Positions 34,182-41,783 of a stretch of 64,000 nucleotides of DNA are shown here, piece after piece. Within the stretch, counting starts at the first letter, position 1; each line of letters starts with the position of its first letter. The notes beneath the pieces are model-generated. The model was not told the origin of the DNA, searched no databases, and was given only the letters and a program-made list of their open reading frames with translations. The DNA is from Pseudomonadota bacterium (GTDB lineage Bacteria > Pseudomonadota > Alphaproteobacteria > Rhizobiales > Rhizobiaceae). Both the position numbers and the translations under genes were made by a program. Where the stretch lies: contig JAEZXX010000059.1 of the NCBI GenBank assembly GCA_023419535.1, positions 1 to 64,000 of the forward strand, given 5' to 3'.

Positions 34182-35141
34182 ATGCACAATTATCTCGACT
34201 TCGAAAAGCCGGTCGCCGACCTCGACTCGCAGATCATCGAACTCAAGCGCATCGGCGGCGACGCCGACTCGCTCGACGTGTCCGACGACATCGGGCGGCT
34301 GGAGAAGCGCAGCCAGGACGCGCTCGAGGACCTCTATCGAAAGCTGACGCCCTGGCAGAAGACGCAGGTCGCGCGTCATCCGGACCGCCCGCACTGCGTC
34401 GACTACCTCAAGGCGCTGATCACCGACTTCACCCCGCTCGCCGGCGACCGCTACTTCGCCGAGGACCACGCGGTCATCGCCGGCTTCGGGCGCTTCGAAG
34501 GGGAGGCGATCGCGGTCATCGGGCAGGAGAAGGGCGCCGACACGCAGGGGCGCCTCAAGCACAATTTCGGGATGGCCCGGCCCGAGGGCTACCGCAAGGC
34601 CGTGCGCATCATGCGCTTGGCCGACCGTTTCAAGCTGCCGGTCCTGACGCTGGTGGACACGGCCGGCGCCTATCCCGGCATCGGCGCGGAGGAGCGCGGC
34701 CAGGCCGAGGCCATCGCCCGCTCCACCCAGACCTGCCTCGACCTTCGCGTACCGCTGGTCTCGCTCGTCATCGGCGAGGGCGGCTCGGGCGGCGCGATCG
34801 CGATCGCCACCGCCAACCGCGTGCTGATGCTGGAGCATGCGATCTACAACGTCATCGCGCCGGAGGCGGGCGCCTCGATCCTCTACCGGGACGCGGCGCG
34901 CGCCAAGGACGTGGCGCAGGCGATGAAGATGACGGCGCAGGACCTGAAGGGCTTCTCCATCGTCGACACGATCGTCGAGGAGCCGATCGGCGGCGCGCAT
35001 CGCGGCCGAGAGGCGGTCTTCGAGGCCTCGCGCGCCGCGATCTCGGCCGCGCTCGCCGAACTCTCCCAGCTCGACGGCGAGGCGCTTCGCCGCGAGCGGC
35101 GGCAGAAATTCCTGTCGATCGGTCGCGATCTCAAGGTCTGA
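34182..35141 (+). CDS. accA: acetyl-CoA carboxylase carboxyltransferase subunit alpha
   Basis: 319-residue alpha subunit that, with AccD, transfers CO2 from carboxybiotin to acetyl-CoA to make malonyl-CoA for fatty acid synthesis. It begins YLDFEKPVADLDSQIIELK, has the DRPHCVDYL segment near 70, FGMARPEGYRKA near 130, TLVDTAGAYPGIGAEERGQ near 160-178 and GEGGSGGAIAI near 205, the oxyanion/crotonase-type motifs of AccA. Length is typical. It has its own upstream region and a hairpin after the stop. Confidence 0.97.
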   Translation: MHNYLDFEKPVADLDSQIIELKRIGGDADSLDVSDDIGRLEKRSQDALEDLYRKLTPWQKTQVARHPDRPHCVDYLKALITDFTPLAGDRYFAEDHAVIAGFGRFEGEAIAVIGQEKGADTQGRLKHNFGMARPEGYRKAVRIMRLADRFKLPVLTLVDTAGAYPGIGAEERGQAEAIARSTQTCLDLRVPLVSLVIGEGGSGGAIAIATANRVLMLEHAIYNVIAPEAGASILYRDAARAKDVAQAMKMTAQDLKGFSIVDTIVEEPIGGAHRGREAVFEASRAAISAALAELSQLDGEALRRERRQKFLSIGRDLKV

Positions 35142-35449
35142 CCGCGGCGGACCCGTCCGGCGCCGAAGCGCCGGCGCACGCTTTTTCGCTTCTCTTGCCG
35201 CATGCTTTTTGCTTCTATCACGATGACGCGAGGTCTACGCTCGCGCGGCGGTGCATTTCGCGTCTCTGTCTTAACCTGCGGGTAAGGCTGTTGGCGCAGA
35301 AAGAGGGGAAGTGACCGGACGTGCGGGGCGACGAGCCGCGCAGCGTCGCCGGTCGGGGAAGGGCCCGGCTCGCGCCGTGCCGGACGTGTTCCGCGGGGCG
35401 CCGCGGGAGACGTCGGCCAGGCCGACCGGGGTAGGGGATCGTAAGTTCC
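35142..35449. other. intergenic region between accA and the L,D-transpeptidase gene
   Basis: 308 bp with no supported gene. After the accA hairpin it contains the sequence TTAACCTGCGGGTAA at 35271-35285, a partial match to the CtrA site TTAA-N7-TTAA, about 165 bp before the lipoprotein start. No good -35/-10 pair was found. Confidence 0.35.
35157..35186 (+). terminator. probable terminator after accA
   Basis: Seven-bp stem CCGGCGC-CGAA-GCGCCGG (35157-35174) followed, seven bases later, by TTTTT (35182-35186). The gap between stem and T-run makes it weaker than a textbook terminator. Confidence 0.45.
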
Positions 35450-36451
35450 ATGTCCGTGCGCCGTCTCGCCTCCGCCGCCTGCCTCGCCGTCGGCATGGCC
35501 GTCCTCGCCGGGTGCCAGGGCGCCGGGCTGGAGGACCTCCTGGGCGCCGAAGCGCCGCTGCCGCCGGGTCTGGTGCGCACCATCGCCGCAAGCGACATGG
35601 GCGTGAACTCGCCGATCCTCGTGCGCATCTTCAAGGAGGAATCGGAGCTGGAGGTCTGGAAGCAGACCTCGAACGGCAGCTACCAGCTCCTCAAGACCTA
35701 TCCGATGTGCGCCTGGTCGGGCGTTCTGGGTCCGAAGAAGAAGGAGGGCGACCGGCAGGCGCCCGAGGGCTTCTACGCGGTCTCGTCCGGGCAGATGAAC
35801 CCGAACTCCTCCTACCATCTGTCCTTCGACCTCGGCTATCCGAACGCCTTCGACCGCGCCAACGAGCGCACCGGCACGCATCTGATGGTCCACGGCTCCT
35901 GCTCGTCCATGGGCTGCTACGCCATGGACAACAACCAGATCACCGAGATCTACGCGCTGGCGCGCCACGCCTTCCAGGGCGGGCAGGGCGCCTTCCAGGT
36001 GCAGGCCTTCCCCTTCCGCATGACGCCGCAGAACATGGCGCGCCACCGCAACAACGAGCACATGGCCTTCTGGCGCGTGCTCAAGCAGGGCTACGACCGG
36101 TTCGAACTGACGCGTCGCCCGGTCGCGGTCGGAGTCTGCGAGCGGCGCTACGTCTTCGACGCCGTCCTCTCGGACGGACGCACGCTCGACGCGCAGGGGC
36201 AGTGCCCGGCCATCGAGGAGCCGATGGCGGTGGCCCAGCGCCGCATGGCCGACGAGGCCGCCGAGGAGGCGCTCGCCTCGCGCATGAGCCCGAGCGACTT
36301 CGCCGTCGCCGTCACCTACTCCTACACCACCGGCCAGCCGCTCTCGGCCGAGGCCTATGCCCGCGAGCAGAACCGCCGGCCCGGCTACGACCGGCACGGA
36401 AACCGCATCGAGGCGAACACCTCGGTCTTCCGCTCGCTCCTCGGCCGCTGA
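35450..36451 (+). CDS. L,D-transpeptidase family lipoprotein (YafK/DpaA-like)
   Basis: 333-residue lipoprotein: signal ending in the lipobox LAGC (Cys22), then a YkuD/YafK-type catalytic domain. LVRIFKEESELEVWK near 48-62 is the start of the fold, APEGFYAVSSGQMNPNS near 104-120 and the active site HGSCSSMGCYAMDN near 145-158, with the catalytic Cys in SMGCY. Proteins of this group form or cleave bonds at meso-diaminopimelate in peptidoglycan; DpaA/LdtF releases Braun lipoprotein in E. coli. The C-terminal third is of unknown fold. The exact reaction is uncertain. It stands alone and converges on the ABC permease gene. Confidence 0.85.
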   Translation: MSVRRLASAACLAVGMAVLAGCQGAGLEDLLGAEAPLPPGLVRTIAASDMGVNSPILVRIFKEESELEVWKQTSNGSYQLLKTYPMCAWSGVLGPKKKEGDRQAPEGFYAVSSGQMNPNSSYHLSFDLGYPNAFDRANERTGTHLMVHGSCSSMGCYAMDNNQITEIYALARHAFQGGQGAFQVQAFPFRMTPQNMARHRNNEHMAFWRVLKQGYDRFELTRRPVAVGVCERRYVFDAVLSDGRTLDAQGQCPAIEEPMAVAQRRMADEAAEEALASRMSPSDFAVAVTYSYTTGQPLSAEAYAREQNRRPGYDRHGNRIEANTSVFRSLLGR

Positions 36452-36469
36452 GGCGCCCGCCTTCGATCT

Positions 36470-38032
36470 TCAGCCCACGCGACCCCGCGGCCCCCCGCCG
36501 ATCGGCTCGGGCGGCAGGGTCTTCAGCCTGCGCAGGCCGATCGCAGCACGCAGCCGCCGCGACAGGGCGTCGATGGCGACCGTCACCAGGAGGGTGGCGA
36601 GGAGCAGCACGACGGCGCGGTCGATCCGGATCTCCTGGATCGCGCGGTCGACGAAGAAGCCGAGAGTCGCGATCCCGAGAACCCCGACGATCGCGGATTC
36701 GCGCACGATGATCTCCCAGCGGTAGAGGCAGAGCGCCAGAAACGAGCCGTAGAGGCGCGGCAGGAGTTCATAGGCGTAGAGGACGAAGCCGCGCGGCGCG
36801 TCGGCCCGAAGCGCCGGGATGAGATGGACCGACTGGCGCCCGAGAAGGTGGGCGATGATCGCGCCGTTGTGCAGCCCCAGCGCGATGATGGCGGGCAGCA
36901 TCGACGGCCCGAGGATCTGCAGCGCCAGATAGGCCAGCATGTATTCGGGCGTCGAGCGCCCGACGACGAGGCCGAGATGGCCGAGCGCCGCACCGAGGCG
37001 CCCAAACACCTGACGCACGATCAGCGGGACGGCGAGGAGCGCGACGATCCCCGCGGTGACGAGTGCGAGCTGCGCGACGATCAGCGTCGCGGTCAGACCC
37101 GGTAGCGCCTGATGGAGAAGGAGCGTCTTCAGCCAGTGCCAGAACGAGGCCCAGGTCTCGATCTGCGCGAGATCGCCGTTGCGCAGCGGTGCGGGCACGA
37201 TGTCCTGCGTCAGGAACCGGACGAGCGCGCCGTCCGCCATGGGCGGCGCGGCGAGCGAGGCCATCACCGCCACGGCGCCGATCAGATAGACCGGCGCTAG
37301 CCAGGGCCGCATCCACCAGCGCAGAGTGGCGATGAGGACGTAGTAGAGGATCAGGACGGCGGCGACGGCTCCGTACTGGCCTTGTCGGAAGACGATGTCG
37401 AGCGAGTAGCCGAGCGTCGGCAGGCCGACGAAGCCGAAAACGGCGCTCGACCGCAGCCCGCACTCCATCCGGTAGAGGAGGTAGGTCAGGAACTCGCGGC
37501 GCGCGAGCGGGAGCCGGGCGAAGGCATGAACCGAGACCCGGTCGGCGCGCGGCGGCATGGCGGCGGCGGGCCGGGGGTCGGCCTCGTCGAGATACTCGGA
37601 GAAGACCTTCGCGAAGATGCCGGAATAGGGGATGGCGATGGCCAGAATGCCGGTCGTCGCCGAAAGCCCGGTGATCTGGAGGAGGAGCAGCGCCCAGAAG
37701 AGCTCGTGGATGGATCGGGCCGCGACGCAGACGAGGCGCACCGCCCGATGCCGGTAGAAGGGTGCGAGAAGGAAGCCGGCGGCGGCGCCGGCCGCCACCC
37801 CGCAGACGGCGAAGGCGACGGTGAGCACGGCCGCGTTCGCGAGCGCCGAAACGGCGGAGAAGTCCGGCGAAAGGAGGCCCGCAGCCATAAGGGCGAGTTG
37901 GCGCCACGGGTCGTGGCCCGTGACTTGGAGGTCGGCGAAGGGCAGCAGTGCGAGCGCCGCCGCGACGAACAGGGCCGCGGCCGCGACGCGTCCGAGACGC
38001 GGGGCGTCGCGCTCAGGCGAGATAGAGGTCAC
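36470..38032 (-). CDS. ABC transporter permease, fused double PhnE-like
   Basis: 520-residue inner-membrane protein with about twelve helices, equal to two tandem PhnE-type permease domains (about 1-265 and 266-520). Each half has the conserved cytoplasmic loop region: FRQGQYGAVAAVLILYY ending the first half and GFFVDRAIQEIRIDRAVVLLL ending the second. PhnE proteins are usually about half this length and dimerise, so the fusion supplies both channel halves. It overlaps the ATPase gene by 20 nt, with the binding protein upstream. Substrate is judged from the binding protein: phosphonate/phosphite-like or selenate. Confidence 0.85.
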   Translation of the reverse strand: MTSISPERDAPRLGRVAAAALFVAAALALLPFADLQVTGHDPWRQLALMAAGLLSPDFSAVSALANAAVLTVAFAVCGVAAGAAAGFLLAPFYRHRAVRLVCVAARSIHELFWALLLLQITGLSATTGILAIAIPYSGIFAKVFSEYLDEADPRPAAAMPPRADRVSVHAFARLPLARREFLTYLLYRMECGLRSSAVFGFVGLPTLGYSLDIVFRQGQYGAVAAVLILYYVLIATLRWWMRPWLAPVYLIGAVAVMASLAAPPMADGALVRFLTQDIVPAPLRNGDLAQIETWASFWHWLKTLLLHQALPGLTATLIVAQLALVTAGIVALLAVPLIVRQVFGRLGAALGHLGLVVGRSTPEYMLAYLALQILGPSMLPAIIALGLHNGAIIAHLLGRQSVHLIPALRADAPRGFVLYAYELLPRLYGSFLALCLYRWEIIVRESAIVGVLGIATLGFFVDRAIQEIRIDRAVVLLLATLLVTVAIDALSRRLRAAIGLRRLKTLPPEPIGGGPRGRVG

Positions 38033-38672
38033 GGATCTCGTCCTCCCCCACCTCGCCGGTCCTTCGGTCGAACAGGACTTGACCGCCGCGAAGTCCGACG
38101 AGCCGCGTGGCGAAGGCCCGCGCCAGGGCCACGTCGTGGAGCGCGAGGAGGGCCGTCTCGAAGCGTGCGGCGATCGCCTCGGTCAGTTGTGCCGCCTGGC
38201 GCTCGTCTACCGCCGAGACCGGCTCGTCGGCGATCAGCAGCGCGCCGCCGCGGTGGAAGGCGCGGGCCAGCGCCGTCCGCTGCTTCTGGCCGCCCGAGAG
38301 GCTTTCCACCGTCCGGCGGTCGAGCCCCTCGAGCCCGACGGCTGCGATCGCGGCTCCCACCGTCCGGCGCTGCGAGGGAAACGGCCAGACGAGATTGGCG
38401 AGATTGTAGGCGGCCCCATGCGCGTCGAGCCGGCCCATGAAGACGTTGTGGAAGACCGAGAGCTGGGGCACGAGCCCGTGCTCCTGGGGCACGAGCGCGA
38501 CGTCGTCGCGCGTGTCCGCCAGGCGGCGATAGGCGGCGGCGAGAAGCGTGCTCTTGCCAGCGCCGCTGCGCCCGAGCAGCACGACGCGCTCCCCGGCTTC
38601 GACTTGGAAGTCGAGCCCGGAGAGAACGGTCGTCCCGCCATAGGCGAGCGTCTCGTCCCGGAAGCGAAGCAC
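38013..38672 (-). CDS. ABC transporter ATP-binding protein (PhnC-like)
   Basis: 219-residue ABC ATPase energising the adjacent permease. Walker A LLGRSGAGKSTLL near residue 32, Q-loop LVPQEHGL, PhnC-like FHNVFMGRL near 78, signature SLSGGQKQRTALARAF near 128 and Walker B LLIADEPVSAVD near 152, switch His in LLALHDVALA. The start is taken as GTG 38672, just 8 nt after the binding-protein stop. It overlaps the permease start by 20 nt. PhnC homologues are slightly longer, but the motifs fit. Confidence 0.88.
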   Translation of the reverse strand: MLRFRDETLAYGGTTVLSGLDFQVEAGERVVLLGRSGAGKSTLLAAAYRRLADTRDDVALVPQEHGLVPQLSVFHNVFMGRLDAHGAAYNLANLVWPFPSQRRTVGAAIAAVGLEGLDRRTVESLSGGQKQRTALARAFHRGGALLIADEPVSAVDERQAAQLTEAIAARFETALLALHDVALARAFATRLVGLRGGQVLFDRRTGEVGEDEIRDLYLA

Positions 38673-38680
38673 CGCGTGTC

Positions 38681-39556
38681 TCAGTTGAGGATGCCGAGCG
38701 CGCGCGCGGTCTCCTCGATCGGCGCGTAGTCCTCGTTGGCGGCTTCGACGAAGGCCGCGCGCGGGAAGGAGGCGAGGAGGTCGGGGTCGTCCATGCCGAT
38801 CAGCGCGGCCTGCACGCGGTCGGCGAATCCCTCGCCGAACTGCGCATCCACGTCGCCCCGGATCGTCCAGTTGTAGTCGGGGTAGGGCGGCGTCTGCCAG
38901 ATCACCTTGGCGCTCTCCACCTCGGGCGCGCCCTCGCTCACCGCAGTGTCGTAGACGGTGTAGTTCAGCGCGCCGACCTGGAAGGCGCCGGTCGAGACGA
39001 GCCGCAGCGTCTGCCCGTGGTCGCCCGAGAAGCCGACGCGCGAGAAGAAGTCCTCCGGCGCCTCGCCGGTCTCCTCGCGGATGTAGAATTCGGGAAAGAG
39101 GCGGCCCGAGGTCGAGGTCTGCGCGCCGAAGGTGAAGGTCATGTCGCGGGCGCCTTCGGGAAACGCCTCGCTCGCCTCCAGGCCCGTATCCTCGTGTGCG
39201 ATGAAGTAGGAGACGAAGGCCATGTCCTCGTCGCCCTGCGCGATCGCCTGCGATCCCGGCACGGCGAGGCGCGCCTGGACGCCCGACAGACCCCCGAACC
39301 AGCCGAGCTGGATCTGCCCGTTGCGGAAGGCGGTGACGGAAGACGCGTAGCTGTTCACCGGCACGTAGGCCACCGGCACGCCGAGCTCCTCCGACAGATA
39401 GTCCGCGACCGCGCCGAAGCGCTCGGTGAGGCGCGTCTCGTCGTCGTCCGGGATGGCGGAGAAATAGAGAGTGGGCTGGGTCTGGGCGTGCGCGCTCGCA
39501 AGGCCGGCGGCGGTCATGAAGACGGCCGCGGTCGCGACGCCGATCGGGCGAAGCAT
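38681..39556 (-). CDS. PhnD-family periplasmic binding protein (putative selenate type)
   Basis: 291-residue binding protein with a signal peptide ending near ASAHAQ (residue 25). FSAIPDDDETRLTERFGAVADYLSEEL near 32, VPVNSYASSVTAFRNGQIQLGWFGGLSGVQAR near 65-97, TFGAQTSTSGRLFPEFYIREE near 145-165 and VGFSGDHGQTLRLV near 178 match the branch of PhnD-like proteins annotated as putative selenate ABC transporter binding proteins; phosphite or phosphonate remain possible. GGAGGAAA precedes ATG 39556. It is first in the three-gene transporter operon, with a 250-bp promoter region upstream. Confidence 0.87.
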   Translation of the reverse strand: MLRPIGVATAAVFMTAAGLASAHAQTQPTLYFSAIPDDDETRLTERFGAVADYLSEELGVPVAYVPVNSYASSVTAFRNGQIQLGWFGGLSGVQARLAVPGSQAIAQGDEDMAFVSYFIAHEDTGLEASEAFPEGARDMTFTFGAQTSTSGRLFPEFYIREETGEAPEDFFSRVGFSGDHGQTLRLVSTGAFQVGALNYTVYDTAVSEGAPEVESAKVIWQTPPYPDYNWTIRGDVDAQFGEGFADRVQAALIGMDDPDLLASFPRAAFVEAANEDYAPIEETARALGILN

Positions 39557-39805
39557 GGGTTTCCTCCAGGGACACAGGGTCGGGGCTGCGCCTGAAGTCG
39601 GCCGTCGGCACCGGGCGGCCGACGGTCCATCGCCGTTCTTCGTAAGAGCGCACACGGCGCATCGACGGCGGCTTCGAGAAGCTGGACAAACCCTAGAGCG
39701 CACCGGCACGGCTTGCAAGGCGCGTGCCGACGCGTTCGGAGGCTTCAGCGGCGAACGGCTGGGCGTGGTGGAATGCCCGCCGTCCCGCCTCGCGAGGCGC
39801 TGCCC

Positions 39806-41638
39806 TCAGCCCTTGTGGTGGACCTCCTGCAATCCGTAGACGGGCGTCGGCAGGCCTTCCATCCGGGCCTTCAGCTGCAGAGCCAGATAGAGCGAATAGT
39901 GGCGCGACTGATGCAGGTTGCCGCCGTGGAACCACAGCGCCTCCTGCTGCGTCGGCTTCCACATGTTGCGCTGCTCGCCCTCCCAAGGGCCGGGGTCCTT
40001 CGGCGTGTCGGAGCCCAGGCCCCAGCACTTGCCCACCTTGTCGGCGACCTCCTGGCTGATGAGGTCCGCGGCCCAGCCGTTCATCGAGCCGTAGCCCGTG
40101 GCATAGACGATGAGGTCGGCCGGCAGCTCCGTTCCGTCGTCGAGCCGCAGGCCCGTCTCGGTGATCTCCTTCACCTGACCGGCCTTCAGCTTGATCTTGC
40201 CGTCGATGATCAGCTGCGAGGCTCCGATGTCGATGTAGTAGCCCGAGCCCCGGCGCAGATATTTCATGAACAGGCCGGAGCCGTCGGCGCCCCAGTCGAG
40301 GCGGAAGCCGGCCTGCTCGAGGTCGCGATAGAAGTCGGCGTCGACCTTGGCGATCGTCTCATAGATCGGGATCTGGAACTCGTGCATGATCCGGTAGGGG
40401 ATCGAGGCGAAGATCATGTCCGCCTTGTGGGTCGTGATCCCGTTCGCCAGCGCCTGTTCCGAATAGAGCGGGCCCAGTCCGTGCTCCATGAGCGAATCCG
40501 AACGCACGATGTGGGTGGTGGAGCGCTGGACCATCGTCACGTCCGCACCGCCCTCATAGAGCGCGGCGCAGATGTCGTGGGCCGAATTGTTCGATCCGAC
40601 GACGACCACCTTCCTGCCGCGGTAGGCGTCGGGCCCCGGGTGTTGCGAGGAGTGGTGCTGCTCGCCCCGGAAGCGGTCCATGCCGGGAAAGTTCGGCATG
40701 TTCGGCTTGCCCGACATGCCGGTGGCGAGGACGAGCTGCTGGGGGCGCAGCGTCACCTCCTCGCCGTCGCGATCGACCACGACGGTCCACTCGCCCGCGG
40801 CCTCCTCGTAGGACGCGGACTTGGCGGTGGTGGAGCCCCAATAGTTGAGCTCCATGACCTTGGCGTACATCTCCAGCCAGTCGCCGATCTTGTCCTTGGG
40901 CGCGAAGACCGGCCAGTTCTTCGGGAAGTCGATATAGGGCAGGTGGTCGTACCAGACGGGGTCGTGCAGGCAGAGCGACTTGTAGCGGCTGCGCCACTGA
41001 TCCCCGGGGCGCGCGTGCCGGTCGATCACGAGGGTCGGCACGCCGAGCTGCCCGAGGCGCGCCGAGAGGGCGATGCCGCCCTGTCCGCCACCGATCACGA
41101 GGACGTAGGGCTGGCGCGTATGGCCGAGTTCGCGCGCCTCCTCCTCGCGCCGCTCGGCCCAGGTCTTGCGGCCGGCGGCCGAGCCGTGGGCGGCGCCCAG
41201 AGGACGCCGCTCGTTCAGCGGCTCCTCGAAGCCCTTGAGCTCGTAGAGCGAGGTCAAAAGCGTCCAGGCCTTTCCGTCGCGCAGGCGCAAGACCCCGCGC
41301 CCGCGCCCGTGCGCCATGTCGAAGGTGAACCAGGCGGTGACGACCCCGTCCTCCTCCGCCGGCTCCTCTTCCAGTTCGAAACGGGACGCGGAAATGTGAT
41401 CGAGCTGGGCCTCCAGGAGATCGCGCACGCCCTCCGGGTTCTCGACCGTCTTGAGGTTCCAGGTGAAGGCGACGAGGTCGCGCCAGAAGCTCGTGGTCGC
41501 GAAGAGGCCGGCGGCGCGCCCGGCGTCGCGCGCGGCGAGCGCGGCCTCGAAGTCGGCAAGCCACCGCTCGGCGGCCTTGCGGACCGGCGCGGCAGGCCGA
41601 TCGCTCGGGGCGACGGTGCGTTCCAGGGTGTCGCTCAT
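39806..41638 (-). CDS. FAD-dependent flavin-containing monooxygenase with NTF2-like N-terminal domain
   Basis: 610-residue oxidoreductase. Residues about 20-145 resemble a SnoaL/NTF2-like cone domain; the rest is an FMO/Baeyer-Villiger-type enzyme with FAD loop VIGGGQGGIALSARLG near 180, the FMO fingerprint FRGEQHHSSQHP near 325, the NADPH loop VVVVGSNNSAHDIC near 345 and ATGYGSMNGWA near 515. It should hydroxylate or oxygenate a small molecule with NADPH; substrate unknown. GGAGGGAGG precedes ATG 41638. The N-terminal extension is found in a subset of alphaproteobacterial homologues. It lies upstream of the ABC operon but 250 bp away. Confidence 0.87.
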   Translation of the reverse strand: MSDTLERTVAPSDRPAAPVRKAAERWLADFEAALAARDAGRAAGLFATTSFWRDLVAFTWNLKTVENPEGVRDLLEAQLDHISASRFELEEEPAEEDGVVTAWFTFDMAHGRGRGVLRLRDGKAWTLLTSLYELKGFEEPLNERRPLGAAHGSAAGRKTWAERREEEARELGHTRQPYVLVIGGGQGGIALSARLGQLGVPTLVIDRHARPGDQWRSRYKSLCLHDPVWYDHLPYIDFPKNWPVFAPKDKIGDWLEMYAKVMELNYWGSTTAKSASYEEAAGEWTVVVDRDGEEVTLRPQQLVLATGMSGKPNMPNFPGMDRFRGEQHHSSQHPGPDAYRGRKVVVVGSNNSAHDICAALYEGGADVTMVQRSTTHIVRSDSLMEHGLGPLYSEQALANGITTHKADMIFASIPYRIMHEFQIPIYETIAKVDADFYRDLEQAGFRLDWGADGSGLFMKYLRRGSGYYIDIGASQLIIDGKIKLKAGQVKEITETGLRLDDGTELPADLIVYATGYGSMNGWAADLISQEVADKVGKCWGLGSDTPKDPGPWEGEQRNMWKPTQQEALWFHGGNLHQSRHYSLYLALQLKARMEGLPTPVYGLQEVHHKG

Positions 41639-41783
41639 GCGGGGCCTCCCTCCCAGATGACGGTCGAAAGCGGCTCCGTCCTCCCGAACGGAGCCGCCGG
41701 TTCGTCATTGAAGGCCGCGCACGGGCGGAACGTCAAGGCGGCCGGTCCGGCCGCCGGAGCACGCGCGGTGCGTGCTGCGACGA

